From RGIG464 sp045599585 (GTDB lineage Bacteria; Myxococcota_A; Bradymonadia; UBA4248): a stretch of 51,756 nucleotides of DNA. A program made the translations under genes and the position numbers. Below the pieces are notes generated by a model. The model was not told the origin of the DNA and made no database searches. It saw nothing but the letters and a program-made list of their open reading frames with translations. The stretch lies in NCBI GenBank assembly GCA_045599585.1, contig JAZRWH010000016.1, forward strand, positions 1-51,756, given 5' to 3'. Position 1 is the stretch's first letter; each line of letters starts with the position of its first letter. Shown in pieces: positions 33,809 through 42,600 of the stretch.

Positions 33809-34206
33809 ATCCGACGACGAATACAAACAAAGTACCAGATCTGTTCAACGACATAACGTACTAAGGGCTGCAGCAGAGGGGGTAGCGGCGTATCGCCGTA
33901 GGCGATAGACGCTCAGGGGGAGACTTCCCCCTCTAAAAAAATCCTTTAAAACTAAGAGGGCTGTTCGAATGAAAAAGCGAACGGCCTTTTTTTTGAGCGA
34001 ACGTCGTCAGAGGCATCGAAAAAAGGCGCGTGCGCGTATGCAGCGAGCTTATAGGTTTGAATTAATATTTGAATTTTATTCAAAACAATATGATTTAAAA
34101 GATATTTATTAAAGATATTCATACCTACATTGACAACTTAGCCGCGCAGTCGTAAAGGGTGTTGACATACTTTTTGTTGCTGTTCCTTTTGAGAAGGGGG
34201 AGTCAT
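33809..34206. other. intergenic region between the kinase and response-regulator genes
   Basis: It holds composite repeat copy 4 (listed separately). The hairpin-like AGGGCTGTTCG...CGAACGGCCT with a T-run at about 33956-33993 is a plausible terminator of the kinase gene. An AT-rich stretch follows with two TTGACA boxes (34130 and 34162) lacking good -10 partners, probably the regulator promoter. Confidence 0.4.
33876..33931. repeat. composite repeat element, copy 4
   Basis: GAGGGGG, TAGCGGC, bulged G, TATCGC, loop, GCGATA, GACGCT, CAGGGGG, AGACTT, CCCCC. Same design as copy 3 in the reverse orientation. It lies behind the Ser/Thr kinase gene. Confidence 0.78.
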
Positions 34207-34587
34207 TTGAAGTCACGCGTACGAATACTGGCGGTCGATGATGATATGGATATCCTGCGCAATCTAGCGCTCATGCTTTCGCTGGAAGGATATCATGTCA
34301 TGACAGCATCCTCAGGGAATGATGCAGTATCACTGCTTCAGGAATATCATTACGACGCGGTCATCACAGATCTCCGCATGCCGATCATAGACGGATTTGA
34401 GATTGTACGTCGCACGATGCATTTGAGCCCCGACACGGCGATCATCGTGACCTCGCGGTATTTTGACGAGCGTTCGCGCCGTTGGATAGAGGAGCAAGGC
34501 GTCCGCCATTTACAAAAGCCGTACAATGTGCATCAGCTCAGTGAAGTATTAAGCGCGTTTGAACTTGGCGTTGAAGGACGGACTTAA
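34207..34587 (+). CDS. single-domain response regulator (CheY-like receiver)
   Basis: 126 residues, essentially one receiver domain. The acidic pocket is in AVDDDMD near residues 9-13, the phospho-acceptor Asp in DAVITDLRMPIIDGFE (about residue 57), the switch Thr/Ser in IIVTSRY and the conserved Lys in LQKPYN. No output domain. The start is a TTG at 34207, four bases after AAGGGGGAG (34194-34202); the upstream extension would be a hydrophobic run unlike a receiver. No histidine kinase is adjacent, so its partner is elsewhere. The beta-propeller gene follows 136 bp later. Confidence 0.9.
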   Translation: MKSRVRILAVDDDMDILRNLALMLSLEGYHVMTASSGNDAVSLLQEYHYDAVITDLRMPIIDGFEIVRRTMHLSPDTAIIVTSRYFDERSRRWIEEQGVRHLQKPYNVHQLSEVLSAFELGVEGRT

Positions 34588-34723
34588 TGCTTTAAATGCG
34601 TATGTCCAACGCGGTTTTTTAACGATTTGGCCACAGTCAGCCATAGAAATGTGCTATTAAACCGCTTGTATGCGTTTCGACGCTCAAAAGAGTTGTGCCA
34701 TTCAATAAAGGGAGATCATCGTC

Positions 34724-36415
34724 GTGGAGTTACCGCATCGTTTTGTGCCAACAGCGAGTAAATTTGTCAGTCCGGTTCGCATCGTATCGCAAACGGGACA
34801 TCGCGGCAGCATCGCTGCAATGGCGTTTTCTCCATGCCAGCGATACATCGCCGCGTCCGATTCAGACAGTACCGTCAAGATCTGGTGCATTGACAACCTG
34901 GATGTCATCGGTAGTTTTCGCATTGGTTTTGTAGCAACAGAGTTGCATTGGGATGGAAATCGAGCCGTAGACTGCAAGTCAGAGGAGAAACAATTCCGCA
35001 TTGAGTTTGAAATCGAGGCGGATGAGACCGAAGAAAAAGGCGATATTTACTCACGTTCTGGTTATATTCCTCTACTTGGTGCACCCGAATACGATTTTGA
35101 TGCAAAAAAAGTCACAGTTCGTCGAGGAGACGACATTTTTGAGCATTCTATCAAAGGCGCATTCCAAGTTTCGATGGAATCGTGTGAGCGTTATGTCGTA
35201 GCTGTATCGAAAGAAATCGTTGAAATCTACGATACCTCTTCAGACAATGTGATCTGTTCACTCAAAGCAGACGAGGACGATGCTTGGCAACAAGTCTTTT
35301 TTGCAGAACTAGGCAATTTCGTTATGATCGTTTCGTCAAACACCGTATGGCAGTTTGATCCGATCCGCGAAAAACCGACGTGTATCGTCAAAACGCCAGC
35401 CCAAGTTACGACCGAAGTCTATTCCAAAAAGGGCATATTGGCGCTTGGCGATGTCAATGGCAACCTGACGCTGATCAGTGCCGCGAAAAAAGCGATCGTA
35501 CTTCGCACGCCGCGTTTTGCAAAGTCATTCGGTGCGATGTTCCCGTCGCCTGACAAAGCTGGTTTTGTAGCCTTCCGCGAAGAGAGTGTGACAGCGTTTA
35601 TGGGCGTCTCGCAAGAGATTCTGTCGTCAGCACCACTTCCAGCCCCACTTCATGCCGCATGTGCAGGTAGCTGTTACACCGAAGTTGTAGCGGCTTGCGA
35701 GGATGGCAACGTTTACCGACTTAAACTCGATACCAACGATATTGTTAAGCTTGCTCAAGTAAGCGAAAAGATTAGAACACTTGCAAGTTTTGACGAACAA
35801 TTTGTAGCTGTCTGTGAGAATCACGTCATTTTCTTTGATGGCATCAAACAAAATGTGCTGAAAGCATCATCCGAAGGCGTTACCATGGTTGCGCTGAATG
35901 AAAATGCGTCTGAAGCTGCGATCCTCTATCAAGATCGCCTCGAACGCTGGAATCTCAGCCAAAACGCATGTGTACAATCGCTTAAAATCCACGATGGCAG
36001 TGTCGTCTTTTTTGGCAAAGAAAAGACTTCAGGCAGTGTCTTTGTAATCACGCAATCACTTGACGTCATGGCTGCCGCGAGCGGTGCTTCATCGTTTGAA
36101 AAGCTGAATGCACTGGATGATCCTGCACTCTTAAATGCACGTCCCATCTCATGTGCTCCGGCTGCGAAATCTTTTGCTTTTGTGCTTTGTGAGATCAACC
36201 ATGGTCAATATGCGGTAGTCCGTGTTGGCCTTAATTCGGGCAAATCCAACATTGTTCAACGTGTATTCGTTGCTGGTATGCAGATTTGGGGTGCAGCGGC
36301 AAACGATCAATCAGTTCAGCTTCGAAACGATGCAAACTGTTTACGTATTGTTCAAGGATTGACGACGTATAGCGTTGACGATTGGTCACGAAGCGAGCCC
36401 CTGGCAATTTACTAA
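34724..36415 (+). CDS. WD40/beta-propeller-like cytoplasmic protein
   Basis: 563 residues with no signal peptide. The N-terminal repeat GHRGSIAAMAFSPCQRYIAASDSDSTVKIW is a clear WD40 unit. Later blades are degenerate but keep the blade rhythm, with segments such as CERYVVAVSKEIVEIYD, KGILALGDVNGNLTLI, ACEDGNVYRLKLD and NASEAAILYQDRLERWNL. About six to eight blades can be traced, consistent with one closed propeller plus extra. It should act as a protein-binding scaffold. The start is GTG at 34724 about ten bases after AGGGAG. A possible functional link with the preceding receiver protein is inferred only from proximity. It is followed by a terminator. Confidence 0.82.
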   Translation: MELPHRFVPTASKFVSPVRIVSQTGHRGSIAAMAFSPCQRYIAASDSDSTVKIWCIDNLDVIGSFRIGFVATELHWDGNRAVDCKSEEKQFRIEFEIEADETEEKGDIYSRSGYIPLLGAPEYDFDAKKVTVRRGDDIFEHSIKGAFQVSMESCERYVVAVSKEIVEIYDTSSDNVICSLKADEDDAWQQVFFAELGNFVMIVSSNTVWQFDPIREKPTCIVKTPAQVTTEVYSKKGILALGDVNGNLTLISAAKKAIVLRTPRFAKSFGAMFPSPDKAGFVAFREESVTAFMGVSQEILSSAPLPAPLHAACAGSCYTEVVAACEDGNVYRLKLDTNDIVKLAQVSEKIRTLASFDEQFVAVCENHVIFFDGIKQNVLKASSEGVTMVALNENASEAAILYQDRLERWNLSQNACVQSLKIHDGSVVFFGKEKTSGSVFVITQSLDVMAAASGASSFEKLNALDDPALLNARPISCAPAAKSFAFVLCEINHGQYAVVRVGLNSGKSNIVQRVFVAGMQIWGAAANDQSVQLRNDANCLRIVQGLTTYSVDDWSRSEPLAIY

Positions 36416-36446
36416 AACAGCTGAATTTGCGTGAGATTCACGCATT

Positions 36447-36487
36447 AAAAAAGGGCTATTGGTTGCTGCCAATAGCCCTTTTTTTGT
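36447..36487. terminator. bidirectional terminator between propeller gene and gyrB
   Basis: AAGGGCTATTGG (36451-36462) pairs perfectly with CCAATAGCCCTT (36469-36480), T-run after it on the plus strand and an A-run before it, so it can serve both converging genes. Confidence 0.92.
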
Positions 36488-36505
36488 TCTTTGCTCGTCG
36501 AAAGT

Positions 36506-36545
36506 ACTTCATAAGGAAGGGGGGGTATCCCCTTCCTTATGAAGT
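36506..36545. other. strong perfect hairpin downstream of gyrB
   Basis: A 17-bp perfect stem (36506-36522 with 36529-36545), loop GGGTAT, ending four bases from the gyrB stop. No T-run on either side, so it may protect the gyrB mRNA end or slow polymerase ahead of the adjacent terminator. Confidence 0.7.
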
Positions 36546-36548
36546 GCA

Positions 36549-39011
36549 TTAAATATCGAGATTGCGAACTTTTTGAGAATTTTCGACGATGAAATTTCGT
36601 CGAGGTTCAACGACATCGCCCATGAGGAGCGTACAAGCCGCATCAGCTTCGATGGCATCGCTAATCTTAACTTGTTTGAGTACGCGTCGCGCAGGATCCA
36701 TCGTAGTTTCCCAGAGCTGTTCTTTGTTCATTTCACCAAGACCTTTGTAGCGCTGGATATCCTGACCTTTTTGTCCTTGTTCCTTAGCTGTTTTGAGGAG
36801 GTCTTCGATGTTGACGAACTCGAGAGGTACAGCTTCTGGGCTCGTTTGATAAGTAAACTTAGCGCCGAGGCGTTCGCGAACAGAATGATAGGTACGGAAG
36901 ATTTTTTGGAAGTTATTCTTGCGAATCAGTTCTTCATCAATGCGTGTGATTTTGAGCGCGCTCTGATAACGCGTAACCCAATCGACTGTAAATTTGCCAG
37001 AACTCGTTTTAACAACCTGGGGCGCCAAGAAGATCGTATCGAGGTAACGTTTGTCGAGCACAGCCGCGAGTTCTTTGATTTTAGCCGTAAAAACAGCTTC
37101 GTCAGTGAAATCAGCTTCTTCGAAATTCACATCTTTAATCATTGCATCAATGATTCGAGGATCGGCATCGACAGAAGCACGGGGCAGATAATTGTCATAG
37201 AACAGAATGGACTCGAAGACCTTGAGCAATTCATCATCTGCGAGTTTTTCACCTTTTTCGGTAACAACGTCGCCCGAAGAAACAGCGCAGTTGAGGATGT
37301 ATTCATCGAAAGCGGCTTCATCCTTAATGTATTTTGTCTTACCTTTTTTGACAGCTTTGAAGAGCGGCGGCTGAGCGATATAGATGTGGCCGTTCATAAC
37401 GAGCTGGGGCATTTGACGGAAGAAGAAAGCCAACAGAAGCGTACAGATATGGGAACCGTCGACGTCGGCATCGGTCATAATAATGATGCGATGATATCGA
37501 AGTTTTTCGAGTTTAAAGTCGTCGCCCACGCCTGTACCAAGTGCAGAGAAGATAATATTGACGGACTCGGAATCAATAATGCGTTCGAAACGCGCTTTTT
37601 CGACGTTAAGAATTTTGCCGCGTAGCGGGAGAATGGCCTGGAATTTAGAGTCACGACCAGCTTTTGCGGTGCCACCTGCGGAGTCGCCCTCGACGAGGAA
37701 TACTTCGCATTCTGCGGGGTTACGTGAGTTGCAGTCAGAAAGCTTACCAGGAAGGGACATCGAATTGAGAGCGCCCTTACGAAGTACATTTTCGCGCGCC
37801 TTGCGTGCAGCTTCACGAGCCTGAGCGGAGCGCACAGTTTTTTCGACGACGCCTCGTGCTTCATTCGGTGATTCTTCGAGCCACTGATTGATGCAGAGTT
37901 GCATTGCCTGAGCAATACAGGGCGTAATGTTGCTGTTAAGGAGCTTATCTTTCGTCTGATTAGAAAACGTCGGGTTGGGAAGTTTAACGCTTACGATCGC
38001 CACAAGACCTTCACGAATATCTTCGCCGGAGATCGTGCCTTTGAAATTTTTGAGCAAATTCTGCTGTGTAGCGTAGTTATTCACAACACGCGTGAGCGAT
38101 TGTTTAAAGGACGTTTCGTGCGTACCACCATCTCGATTTCGAATGTTATTTGCAAAGCAAAGTAACGTTTCGTGGTAGTCATTGGTCCACTGAAGCGCGA
38201 TTTCAATGCCGATACCTTCATCGTCAAAAGATTTTGAGACGAGAATTGGCGTAGAATGGATGGGCTCTTTAGTTTTAGCGAGTTCTTCGACGAAGGAAGC
38301 GATACCCCCCTGAAAATGGAAGATCTGTGAACGATCTTCACCGCGTTCGTCGTTGAGTACAATACGAACGCCGGAGTTAAGATAGCTCAATTCTTTGAGA
38401 CGCGTTGCGAGCCCATCGTAATCGTACTCCGTGACAGTGTAGATGGAGTCGTCAGCGAGCCAAGTGATGCTGGTACCTGTCTGATCGCTAGGCCCTTCAT
38501 CACGTAACGGAAAGAGCGGCTTACCGCAGCTGTACTCTTGATGGAAATGTCTACCATTACGGTAGATATCCATCTTTAGCATTTTGGAAAGCGCATTCAC
38601 GCACGAGACACCGACACCATGCAGACCGCCGGAGACTTTGTAACTATTGTTATCAAACTTACCGCCAGCATGCAGAACGGTCATAATAACTTCAGCAGCA
38701 GAGACGCCTTCTTTTTTATGAATTTCAGTAGGAATACCGCGTCCGTTATCGCGGACTGTCACGGAGTTATCTTCGTGAATCGTAACGACGATCTCACTGC
38801 AGTAACCTGCGAGTGCTTCGTCGATAGAGTTATCAACGACTTCGTAGACGAGCTGATGAAGCCCCGAGATGTCATTGACATTTCCGATGTACATGCCTGG
38901 GCGTTTTCGTACGGCTTCGAGACCCTCAAGGACCTGGATAGAATCGGCCGTATAAGCCTGCGAGGCTTCCTCCTGATGGAGGTCGTGTGAAAGTTCTATT
39001 TCGTCGCTCAT
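36549..39011 (-). CDS. gyrB: DNA gyrase subunit B
   Basis: 820 residues. ATPase subunit of gyrase, which with GyrA introduces negative supercoils. The GHKL ATPase has VVDNSIDEALAGY, TVRDNGRGIP and GGLHGVGVSCVNALS. The transducer and TOPRIM domains follow with EGDSAGGTAKAGRD, PLRGKILNVEKAR and IIIMTDADVDGSHI. The C-terminal tail has RYKGLGEMNKEQLWETTMDP. Length and the TOPRIM insert fit GyrB better than ParE, though the split is not absolute. Preceded on its strand by a promoter-like TATAAA and a leader hairpin. It is isolated from recF/dnaN, unlike the usual oriC cluster. Confidence 0.96.
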   Translation of the reverse strand: MSDEIELSHDLHQEEASQAYTADSIQVLEGLEAVRKRPGMYIGNVNDISGLHQLVYEVVDNSIDEALAGYCSEIVVTIHEDNSVTVRDNGRGIPTEIHKKEGVSAAEVIMTVLHAGGKFDNNSYKVSGGLHGVGVSCVNALSKMLKMDIYRNGRHFHQEYSCGKPLFPLRDEGPSDQTGTSITWLADDSIYTVTEYDYDGLATRLKELSYLNSGVRIVLNDERGEDRSQIFHFQGGIASFVEELAKTKEPIHSTPILVSKSFDDEGIGIEIALQWTNDYHETLLCFANNIRNRDGGTHETSFKQSLTRVVNNYATQQNLLKNFKGTISGEDIREGLVAIVSVKLPNPTFSNQTKDKLLNSNITPCIAQAMQLCINQWLEESPNEARGVVEKTVRSAQAREAARKARENVLRKGALNSMSLPGKLSDCNSRNPAECEVFLVEGDSAGGTAKAGRDSKFQAILPLRGKILNVEKARFERIIDSESVNIIFSALGTGVGDDFKLEKLRYHRIIIMTDADVDGSHICTLLLAFFFRQMPQLVMNGHIYIAQPPLFKAVKKGKTKYIKDEAAFDEYILNCAVSSGDVVTEKGEKLADDELLKVFESILFYDNYLPRASVDADPRIIDAMIKDVNFEEADFTDEAVFTAKIKELAAVLDKRYLDTIFLAPQVVKTSSGKFTVDWVTRYQSALKITRIDEELIRKNNFQKIFRTYHSVRERLGAKFTYQTSPEAVPLEFVNIEDLLKTAKEQGQKGQDIQRYKGLGEMNKEQLWETTMDPARRVLKQVKISDAIEADAACTLLMGDVVEPRRNFIVENSQKVRNLDI

Positions 39012-39069
39012 GTATGAACCTATAAATAATACTTTAAATCGTTAAAATGCGGCAATTTAAGCCACAAAA

Positions 39070-39110
39070 GGCGCCTAATCCAGGCGCCCGAAAAATGACG
39101 CTGATTTATA
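39070..39110 (-). promoter_or_regulatory. gyrB promoter box and leader hairpin with U-tract
   Basis: On the minus strand TATAAA (39110-39105) with a weak -35 about 18 bp upstream. About ten bases past the predicted start the leader forms AGGCGCC/GGCGCCT (39088-39082 with 39076-39070) followed by TTTT. This resembles a weak terminator or attenuator. Confidence 0.4.
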
Positions 39111-39551
39111 GCACAAAACGTGCATTTTGGGTAAAAATTGCGCATACATCTGCCCACACCAAAATGCTTACTTATGCTTAGATTTCGGTCATTTTTAGCA
39201 TTTTTTCCAAAAGATCAAAGTGAGTATTTTTAATAATTTTTACAAAAGGCGAAAAGACTTTTTTAGTTTTCTTCATTACTGTCCCACAACATATTCTCAT
39301 TAACTGCGACGAAGTGCTCTCGTTATAAACAAAGGTACGGTTGAATTATAAGATTATTTTACTATATCTTCGTAAAACAGCACCAATAATTTATATAAAC
39401 AATTAGTATAAATTCAAACAAATACACTATTTATTTGTGGACGTTACTATGATTTATTACAAAACAATAGTGTATTATTATTACGCGAGTGTATTGCGCT
39501 AGATGCGCAATAGCGAGCGGGGCGGCGCGTATTGCGAAGCAAAGCGACGAC
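39111..39551. other. AT-rich intergenic region upstream of gyrB
   Basis: About 440 bp with no credible gene. The sequence is AT-rich with many TTTATT and AATAAT runs. The only structured parts are the bulged-hairpin repeat at 39485-39518 and a degenerate neighbour at 39523-39550. I see no cluster of DnaA boxes that would mark an origin. Confidence 0.4.
39485..39518. repeat. bulged-hairpin repeat (GTAT/ATAG family)
   Basis: GCGAGT (39485-39490), bulged G39491, TATTGCGC (39492-39499), loop TAGAT, GCGCAATA (39505-39512), GCGAGC (39513-39518). The inner stem is perfect; the outer arms pair imperfectly. Confidence 0.7.
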
Positions 39552-39581
39552 AAAAAAAAGCGCCTCACAAGGAGGCGCTTT
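39552..39581 (-). terminator. Rho-independent terminator of the giant TPR gene
   Basis: AAAGCGCCTC (39557-39566) pairs with GAGGCGCTTT (39572-39581). On the minus strand a T-run complementary to 39552-39559 follows. Confidence 0.92.
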
Positions 39582-39620
39582 AGTTACTAGCCAGCGGCCT
39601 GTAGGGCCGCCAGAGTGCAA

Positions 39621-42600
39621 TTATTCCGCACCGTAGAAGATACCGAGACCTTCACGGAGTTCGAAGTACTCGTCGCTGAGAGAGAAGTTGACGAGGTCAG
39701 CTTTGAGCTCGCTCTTGTCGAGTTTAGAGATACGAATTTCTTCGTAGTCGATCGCTCTGAGGGCAGCCATGAGATCACCGCCAGAGAGGAGGAGACCAAC
39801 GCGGTTGCAAGTGAGTTCGACGCCTTTAAGCCACGTGGAAACGTTCATTTCGAAATCCTTGCGCATCATCGGAACCATTGCCTGTTCGAGCTTGTTGGAT
39901 TCGATGGCGGTGAGGTTGGAAATCGCGTTGTGGACCTGCTGAATGTTTGGGTTCGTAGCAGCTTTGTGTTGATAGTAAAGGTAGCACCCCATAATGAGTT
40001 CCTTGATGGTCGAGCTGGTAAGCTGGAGACCGGCCATGGGGAAGTACATATAGAGGTAGCAGAGTTTGGCGATGACGAAGGCGAGCTGACGCTGCGGCAT
40101 TCTACCAGACCAAGCGCTCTCGGAGAGTAAGAAGGCTTCCGTCTCTTTGAGGTTAGCCATCATACCACCGAAATTGAGGAGTCTCGTCATATAGATCGTA
40201 GGCGTTGGGTTGACACCGATCATGTGTGCGATGTTATTGAAGATCTTCCAGAAGAGCAGATCCTCTTTGTATTTGAACTCATCACGTTTGCCGATGTTGT
40301 AGTCCTTCTTCTCTTTTCCGAAGAGCTCCTTAAGGGGCTGTAGGTTATTGATAATAGTGTTGAGCTCTTTGTTAAGCATCGGATGGCAGAGGAGGTTATT
40401 TGCTTCAGGATTAATTTTGAAGCGAGCCTCAAGCGCCTGGAAGCCTTCATCGGGCAAAACAAGATTACGAACCTGCTGAACATCGTTATCGGCGATGTCT
40501 TTGTAGTTCATGACTTCAGCGATACAGAAAGCACGGTCGAACTTATTGGTATTGAAGTAGAGACTAAAGAGCGTTCTGTAGTGATATTTCATCTCATCGC
40601 CGGAGAGTTTAATGGCCGGATTGAGAATGATCTTACGGATTTCAGCGATGGAGTCATCGTACTGCTGCACCTTGCGATAAAGTTCGGCGAGGATGCTATG
40701 GAGTTTGACATCGTTGGGATTGATTTCGCTTGCAGTTTTAAACGCGAAGATAGCGCTATCCCACTGTCCGAGACGCGTACGATAGATTTCGCCGAGGCCG
40801 TACCAGAGGAGCAATCTAGTGTCTCTAAATTGTTCGTTGGTATCTTTGTTAACGCGCTGAATCATTCGTTTGTAATTTGCTTCGAGCGCATCCCAATCGC
40901 GAGCAGCGGTAAGGAGGCGATCAATCGCTTCGAATGCGCGGAGTTCATTAACGTTGGTATCGAGCGTGAGGTTGAAGTACTCAATCGCTTTTTCAACGCT
41001 CTTGACTTCATCACGATAAATGACGGCGATGGTGTAGTAGTACTTGGCTGCTTTTTCTTCATTGGGCTCACCATCACAGAGTTTTTCGATGATGTTGATC
41101 GCGTCGATCCACTGTCCATTAGAGCGGTAAATCGTGAGAAGAGCATTGAGAACGACCTTAGAAGTCGGCTCAATTTCGAGAGCCATGTAATAGAAGCGGA
41201 CCTGTTCTTCGAGATTATTAAGATTTTCGCCATAGATCTTAGCGATTTTCATGATCTCGAGGAATTTGTCGTCACGATCTTCAAGTCGATCCATATGAAT
41301 CGTGAGATAGTAGACGAGCGCTTCGTAATCGCCCATTTCTTCGCAGACATCAATGATGAGGTCGAGCGCTTTCTGGTGCGATCCATCAGCTTCGAGAATG
41401 CGCTCGAGGAGCTGACGAGACATCGCGAATTCGTTCGTCTCTTTCTTGATTTCAGCGGAGTCGTAGTAGATGTCGATGATGTTCTCAGCAGTAAGTTCTC
41501 CAGCGTAATTTTCGAGGAGATTCTGGAACATGTTCCACGCGCGGTCATAGTCTTTAGCTTCTTTGAGTTCCTGTCCCATACCGAGGAGGGTAAGGATGTG
41601 GTTCTGATTGAGCTCGTAGGAAGCGCGGTAGTACTCGAGCGCACGTTCATGCTGAGCGAGTTTCTGGCAGCAGTAACCAGCTTTGTAATTGTAGAGATAG
41701 AGGTCGTCATTTTCTTTAACGAAGGCGAGGCCTTTAATGACGATTTCTAGGAGGAGCAGAGCGCGAGCCCAGGATTCTTCAGCGAGGCATTTATCAGCGA
41801 GCGGAGCAGCAGCGTTGACGTAGTCGGGTTGGAGAGAGAGCGCTTCTTCGTAGTAGGGGTAAGCGTTGACGGGATCGCCGATTCTGTTGAGGGAGACGAA
41901 ACCAAGTTCGCAGTTAATGCGAGCTTTATCATCAAGCTCACGTGTAAACTCAACTTTTTGTTTGAGGATACGAACGACGTTCTGCCAATCTTCGCGATTT
42001 TCGTAGATTGCTTTAAGGGCATCGATTGCAGGCATATAGCCGGCATTGATGTCGAGGCAGATCTTGAAGCGTTCTTCAGCGGAAACATCATCCTGAAGCT
42101 GAGCGACATAAACCATACCGATTCTGTAGTGGACATCGGTAGCTTCGGAGGGATCGGAGAGGCAGCCAATAATACGATTGAGGTAATCAATCGCGCTGAC
42201 ATAATCCTCACCCGTAGCGTAGAGGTCAGCGAGAGCGTAGAGCGCAGGAATATCGTTAGGCTGAATCGAAATGAGGTTCTGGAAGCTATCAATTGCGCTG
42301 GCAGAATCATTAACTTTATCGCGGAAGACGACACCGAGACGACGATAGAGTTCGACGTGAGCAGCGGGATCATTGACGACCGTGATATGAGTATTGATTT
42401 CGTCGATGAGGTCATTCCAGCGTTCAGCGAGCTCATAAAGTCTCTCAAGCTGTTCGATGCCCATGACATTTTGAGAATCGATAAGATTGACCTGAGCCAT
42501 CATATCGATTGCGCTATCGAGGTCATTGAGCTGCGTCTCATAGACCTGGGACTTCTTAGCGAAGACAGCGATACGTTCTTCATCCTCTTCGAAAGCATTG

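Noticed and set aside
39012..39620. Possible replication origin next to gyrB
   Set aside because: The gap is AT-rich, but I see no cluster of DnaA boxes (TTATCCACA-like) and no dnaA, dnaN or recF nearby.
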